A stretch of DNA of 64,000 bases from Acetobacter okinawensis JCM 25146 (lineage in GTDB: Bacteria; Pseudomonadota; Alphaproteobacteria; Acetobacterales; Acetobacteraceae), in contig NZ_BAJU01000008.1 of the NCBI RefSeq assembly GCF_000613865.1, positions 1-64,000 on the forward strand, read 5' to 3'. A program made the position numbers and the translations under genes. Positions 60,972 through 64,000 of the stretch are shown here, one piece after another (position 1 is the first letter of the stretch; each line of letters begins with the position of its first letter). The notes beneath the pieces were generated by a model. The model saw only the letters and a program-made list of their open reading frames with translations, was not told the origin of the DNA and did no database searches.

Positions 60972-62660
60972 TTAGGTCATAAGCAGAATAATCACCATGC
61001 CCCAGATGGTCAGCAGCGTATTCCCTACGGCGTAAGTGACGGTGTAGCCAAGGGTGGGGACCTGACTGTGGGCGATCTCGTTGATCATGCCCAGTGCTGC
61101 GGTTGTTGTGCGTGCCCCTGCGCAGGCGCCAAGCAGGATGGCAGGGTGGAAGCGGAACAGATATTTGCCAATAAAGATGGACAGAATAAGCGGGAGCGTT
61201 GTTGCAAACATGCCCCACAGGAATATTCCGGCCCCCAGATTTTCCAGCCCGGCAACAAAGGTTGGCCCCGATGCAATGCCCACGCCTGCAATAAAGACGT
61301 TTAGCCCCACAGAGTTCATGAACCAGACTGTTGAGGTGGGTATGTAGCCAAAGGTCGGGTGGATGGAGCGGAGCCAGCCTGTAATAAGCCCCGCGATCAG
61401 CGCACCACCAGCCGTAGACAGGGTAAGGGGTATGGACCCGATACGAATGGTGACCGCACCAACAAGGCAGCCAATGGTAATGGCGAGTGCCAGTGTCATA
61501 ACATCCGTAACACTGCCGGGGCGGTCTACACGGCCCCATGCCTTGGCGGCGATGGAGGTATCTGCCGTGCGCCCGCTCACCGAGAGAACGTCTCCACGCT
61601 GCACAACTGTTTTGGGCAGCAGAGGAATTTCCTCCCCGGTCAGCCCGCGTGCAATCCTGCACAGGAAAACGCCGTGGGCTTCGGGCATTTTTGCAATTTC
61701 AGCAATTGTTTTCCCGCTGATCGCACGGCTGGTGATGAAAATATCAATGCCTTCCATGGGAACCGAGAGCAGTTCGCGGTCGTCCACTTCCTTGGCGTGT
61801 GCACCAATAATGTCGATCAGAATATGGCGTGACCCGGTAATGGCCAGAACATCCCCGGTCTGGACGACCATATCCCCTTTAGCAGCCATAACCTGAGAGC
61901 TCCGGCGCACGCGCTCAATAAAAACACCACCATGGGGAAAGAGATGTTCGATCTCCGAGACTGTCTGCCCGCTGACCTTGGTTGACTCCCCAACCTGAAA
62001 AGCGCGGAGTTCGTAAGGGTGCCAGGCCAGATCGCCACTGGCATTGTGGTCCATGCCACCCATGCTGGCCTCGTAATCCGCACATTCCTTGGCAAGGTCC
62101 ACGCGCAGCAGTTTTGGTCCGAGCAGTGCAAGGATAATGGCAGAGCCAACTGTGCCAAACAGATAGGTGACCGCGTAGGCAACTGGCATTTCGTTCAGCA
62201 GGTGGCGTTTTTCTTCCACCGTAATGGCAAGCTGGTTAATGCTGTCGGTCGCAAGCCCCATGGAGGCAGAAAGTGTCTGGGACCCGGCAAAAAGACCCGC
62301 AGCCGTTCCTGCGTTATACCCGGCAAGGCGCGCTGCCAGCCACACGGAGCCAAGGCAGAGCAGGCAGACCACAACGGCAAACAGGGCCTGCTTCAGCCCG
62401 TCTTTTGCCAGCCCCCGCACAAACTGCGGGCCAACGCCATAACCAACAGCAAACAGGAAGAGCAGAAAGAAAAAGGACCCCACCATGGGCGAGATCGGGA
62501 TGTTGAACTGCCCGATCGCAACTGCGGCAATCAACGTGGACGTGACTGCACCTAGCCCGAGACCACGATAGTTGAATTTGCCGAACCAGTACCCAAAGGC
62601 CAAGGCTATGAATACTGCAATCGGAGGGTAGGTTTTCAGTACAGTTTCAATCCATGCCAT
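60972..62660 (-). CDS. AspT-family amino acid antiporter with two RCK_C domains
   Basis: A 562-residue exchanger of the aspartate:alanine (AAEx) family. About five membrane segments (1-190), then two TrkA-C-type cytoplasmic domains (about 210-375, with GDVLAITGSRHILIDIIG and GDVLSVSGRTADT), then about five more segments. The conserved GLFAGSQTLSASMG and GACAGARTTTAALG repeats stand at matching positions of the two halves. It is directly downstream of gadB, so glutamate/GABA exchange in acid resistance is a reasonable inference; aspartate/alanine exchange is the family precedent. Confidence 0.85.
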   Translation of the reverse strand: MAWIETVLKTYPPIAVFIALAFGYWFGKFNYRGLGLGAVTSTLIAAVAIGQFNIPISPMVGSFFFLLFLFAVGYGVGPQFVRGLAKDGLKQALFAVVVCLLCLGSVWLAARLAGYNAGTAAGLFAGSQTLSASMGLATDSINQLAITVEEKRHLLNEMPVAYAVTYLFGTVGSAIILALLGPKLLRVDLAKECADYEASMGGMDHNASGDLAWHPYELRAFQVGESTKVSGQTVSEIEHLFPHGGVFIERVRRSSQVMAAKGDMVVQTGDVLAITGSRHILIDIIGAHAKEVDDRELLSVPMEGIDIFITSRAISGKTIAEIAKMPEAHGVFLCRIARGLTGEEIPLLPKTVVQRGDVLSVSGRTADTSIAAKAWGRVDRPGSVTDVMTLALAITIGCLVGAVTIRIGSIPLTLSTAGGALIAGLITGWLRSIHPTFGYIPTSTVWFMNSVGLNVFIAGVGIASGPTFVAGLENLGAGIFLWGMFATTLPLILSIFIGKYLFRFHPAILLGACAGARTTTAALGMINEIAHSQVPTLGYTVTYAVGNTLLTIWGMVIILLMT

Positions 62661-62701
62661 GGTAGGAGAACGCTCCGGGGAAAAAAGTTTGGGACGAAAT
62701 G

Positions 62702-62741
62702 AAAAAAACTGCCACGTTCCAACAAAGAGCGTGGCAGTTTT
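62702..62741 (-). terminator. intrinsic terminator after gadB
   Basis: Stem ACTGCCACG/CGTGGCAGT (with extension) around a loop of about 13 bases, followed on the minus strand by TTTTTTTC. It separates gadB from the AspT gene, so the latter is expressed by read-through or its own promoter. A T-run on the plus strand also allows it to act from the other side. Confidence 0.82.
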
Positions 62742-62771
62742 ATCAGGTACTAAGCGTTACAAAGACCGGTG

Positions 62772-64000
62772 TTACGGAGCCTTTGCGGGCACCGTGTCTT
62801 TTGAAAACGCATGGTGTGGTGTTTTCTGCCCTGCTGCGCCCAGTGGTGTTGCGGGCTTGTGGGCCTCCAGATAATCAATGGAGCGCTTCACATCTGCAAG
62901 GAAAAGATCGGCCATATCACGCGTAAAGCCGTGGCGGACCAGAACACGCATGACAACAACATCGGTAATGTTGGGCAGCATCGTATAAGCCGCAGCCTGC
63001 CAGCCACGTGTGCGCAGACGGTCGGAAAGGTCAAAGAGCGACCAGCCCGGGTTCCCCTCCAGCGTCCACGAAACACCGGGAATGCCCTTTTTGCTGTCGC
63101 CATCAAAAAACAGATGGAACGGGCCAATCTTGACAATTTCCTGCGCAATATGCCCGGCCGTGTCGTACATATTGTCGAGCAGGCGGCGGTAGCCTTCGCG
63201 GCCAAGACGCAGGAACAGATAATACTGCGCAATGATCTGACCGCCCGGACGCGAGAAGTTCAGCGCAAATGTGGGCATGTTGCCGCCAAGATAGTTGACC
63301 CAGAAAATCAGGTCATCCGGCAGGTCGGTTTTGTCTTTCCACACAACCCAGCCCACGCCCAGCGGAGCAAGGCCATATTTGTGGCCCGATGCGTTGATCG
63401 AGCAGACGCGGGGCAGGCGGAAGTCCCACTCCATGTCCGGCTCTTTAAAGGGGGCTGTAAAGCCGCCGGAGGCCGCATCAACATGGATGGGAATATCCAG
63501 CCCGGTTTCGGCCTGTAGTTTGTCCAGTGCGGCTGCAATTTCAGCAACGGGTTCGTACTGGCAGGTAAAGGTCACGCCAAAGGTTGGCATAACGCCAATC
63601 GTGTTTTCATCAACCCGCTTCAGCACTTCCTCGGCATTCATGCTGATCCGGTCTTTTTCAAGCGGAATTTCGCGGATTTCAACATCAAAATACCGGGCAA
63701 ACTTGTGCCAGCAGACCTGTACGGGGCCGGTTACAATGTTCGGGCGGTCGGTGGGGCGCCCGGCTGCCTTGGCTTTTTCGCGCCAGCGCCACTTCAGGGC
63801 AAGGCCACCCAGCATGGCGGCTTCGCTGGAGCCAATGGTGGCACAGCCGATGGAGCGGTTCAGCTCGGGGGCGTTCCACAGATCGGCCAGAATGCTGACG
63901 CAACGACGTTCGATTTCCGCTGTAGCGGGGTACTCGTCCTTGTCGATCATATTCTTGTCGATGGCCAGATCCATCAGGCGATGAATTTCCGGCTCCATCC
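62772..64000 (-). CDS. gadB: glutamate decarboxylase (5' end outside window)
   Basis: PLP enzyme converting glutamate to GABA and consuming a proton. The frame is open to the right edge; by comparison with E. coli GadB about 75 N-terminal residues are missing. Conserved regions include [56 protein letters not shown], the PLP-lysine motif [11 protein letters not shown] and [14 protein letters not shown]. The C-terminus differs from E. coli GadB (Pro/Ala-rich, no HKHT-like end), so the pH-controlled plug tail may differ. Confidence 0.94.
   Translation of the reverse strand, partial: MEPEIHRLMDLAIDKNMIDKDEYPATAEIERRCVSILADLWNAPELNRSIGCATIGSSEAAMLGGLALKWRWREKAKAAGRPTDRPNIVTGPVQVCWHKFARYFDVEIREIPLEKDRISMNAEEVLKRVDENTIGVMPTFGVTFTCQYEPVAEIAAALDKLQAETGLDIPIHVDAASGGFTAPFKEPDMEWDFRLPRVCSINASGHKYGLAPLGVGWVVWKDKTDLPDDLIFWVNYLGGNMPTFALNFSRPGGQIIAQYYLFLRLGREGYRRLLDNMYDTAGHIAQEIVKIGPFHLFFDGDSKKGIPGVSWTLEGNPGWSLFDLSDRLRTRGWQAAAYTMLPNITDVVVMRVLVRHGFTRDMADLFLADVKRSIDYLEAHKPATPLGAAGQKTPHHAFSKDTVPAKAP

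Overview
The window looks like chromosome from an acetic acid bacterium (Acetobacteraceae, probably Acetobacter-like). This is inferred from the alphaproteobacterial character of the proteins (a GapR/DUF2312 protein, the RNase P RNA type, the division-cluster order) and GC-rich coding. I had no database, so genus is not certain.

Layout. (1) 1-19187, minus strand: a classical dcw cluster transcribed right to left as mraZ-rsmH-ftsL-ftsI-murE-murF-mraY-murD-ftsW-murG-murC-murB-ddlB-ftsQ-ftsA-ftsZ. Most junctions are ATGA overlaps, and three TGGGA boxes precede mraZ. (2) 19500-19913: rnpB, minus strand. (3) 20007-27306: an esterase, zwf with a translationally coupled unknown gene, gapR, a membrane-anchored unknown, and the rplU-rpmA-obgE-proB group. 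(4) 27578-36301: a surface-polysaccharide locus with a beta-propeller GINT1-like protein, a Wzx-type flippase, four GT4-type glycosyltransferases (two of them close paralogues) and a CDP-glycerol glycerophosphotransferase-like protein. tRNA-Ser(CGA) follows. (5) 36853-55307: a large histidine-utilisation-like (hut) locus: 2OG-Fe(II) oxygenase, TonB receptor, hutU, MFS, hutH-like, hutC, hutD, hutG, hutF, hutI, then an operon of a second HutH-like lyase, a CaiB-type CoA-transferase, a 3-hydroxyacyl-CoA dehydrogenase and an enoyl-CoA hydratase. (6) 55519-57853: an hmp-DUF488-HPP operon behind an NsrR-like palindrome. (7) 57899-64000: AcuI/YhdH reductase, nitronate monooxygenase with a divergent LysR gene, an AspT-family exchanger and a truncated gadB.

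The most interesting region is the hut locus. Both HutH-superfamily proteins lack the Ala-Ser-Gly tripeptide that makes the MIO cofactor: the conserved GSVG runs straight into YL. Ergothionase, which eliminates trimethylamine, is a known MIO-less member of this superfamily. The second lyase sits in an operon that could activate and beta-oxidise an unsaturated acid. Four near-identical TGTANNTACA sites (37881, 45470, 49344, 55298) suggest that the HutC-type repressor encoded here controls the hutH-like gene, hutF/hutI, the second-lyase operon and the oxygenase. I propose a betaine- or ergothioneine-type amino-acid catabolic regulon; the substrate is inference.

Quality note. At least fourteen short frameshifts interrupt otherwise well-conserved genes, including essential ones (ftsZ, murG, murD, murF, murE). 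Nearly all look like single-base deletions, often in G or C runs, and the corrected lengths all divide by three. This is best explained by consensus indel errors, so I annotate these as full-length genes and flag the site.
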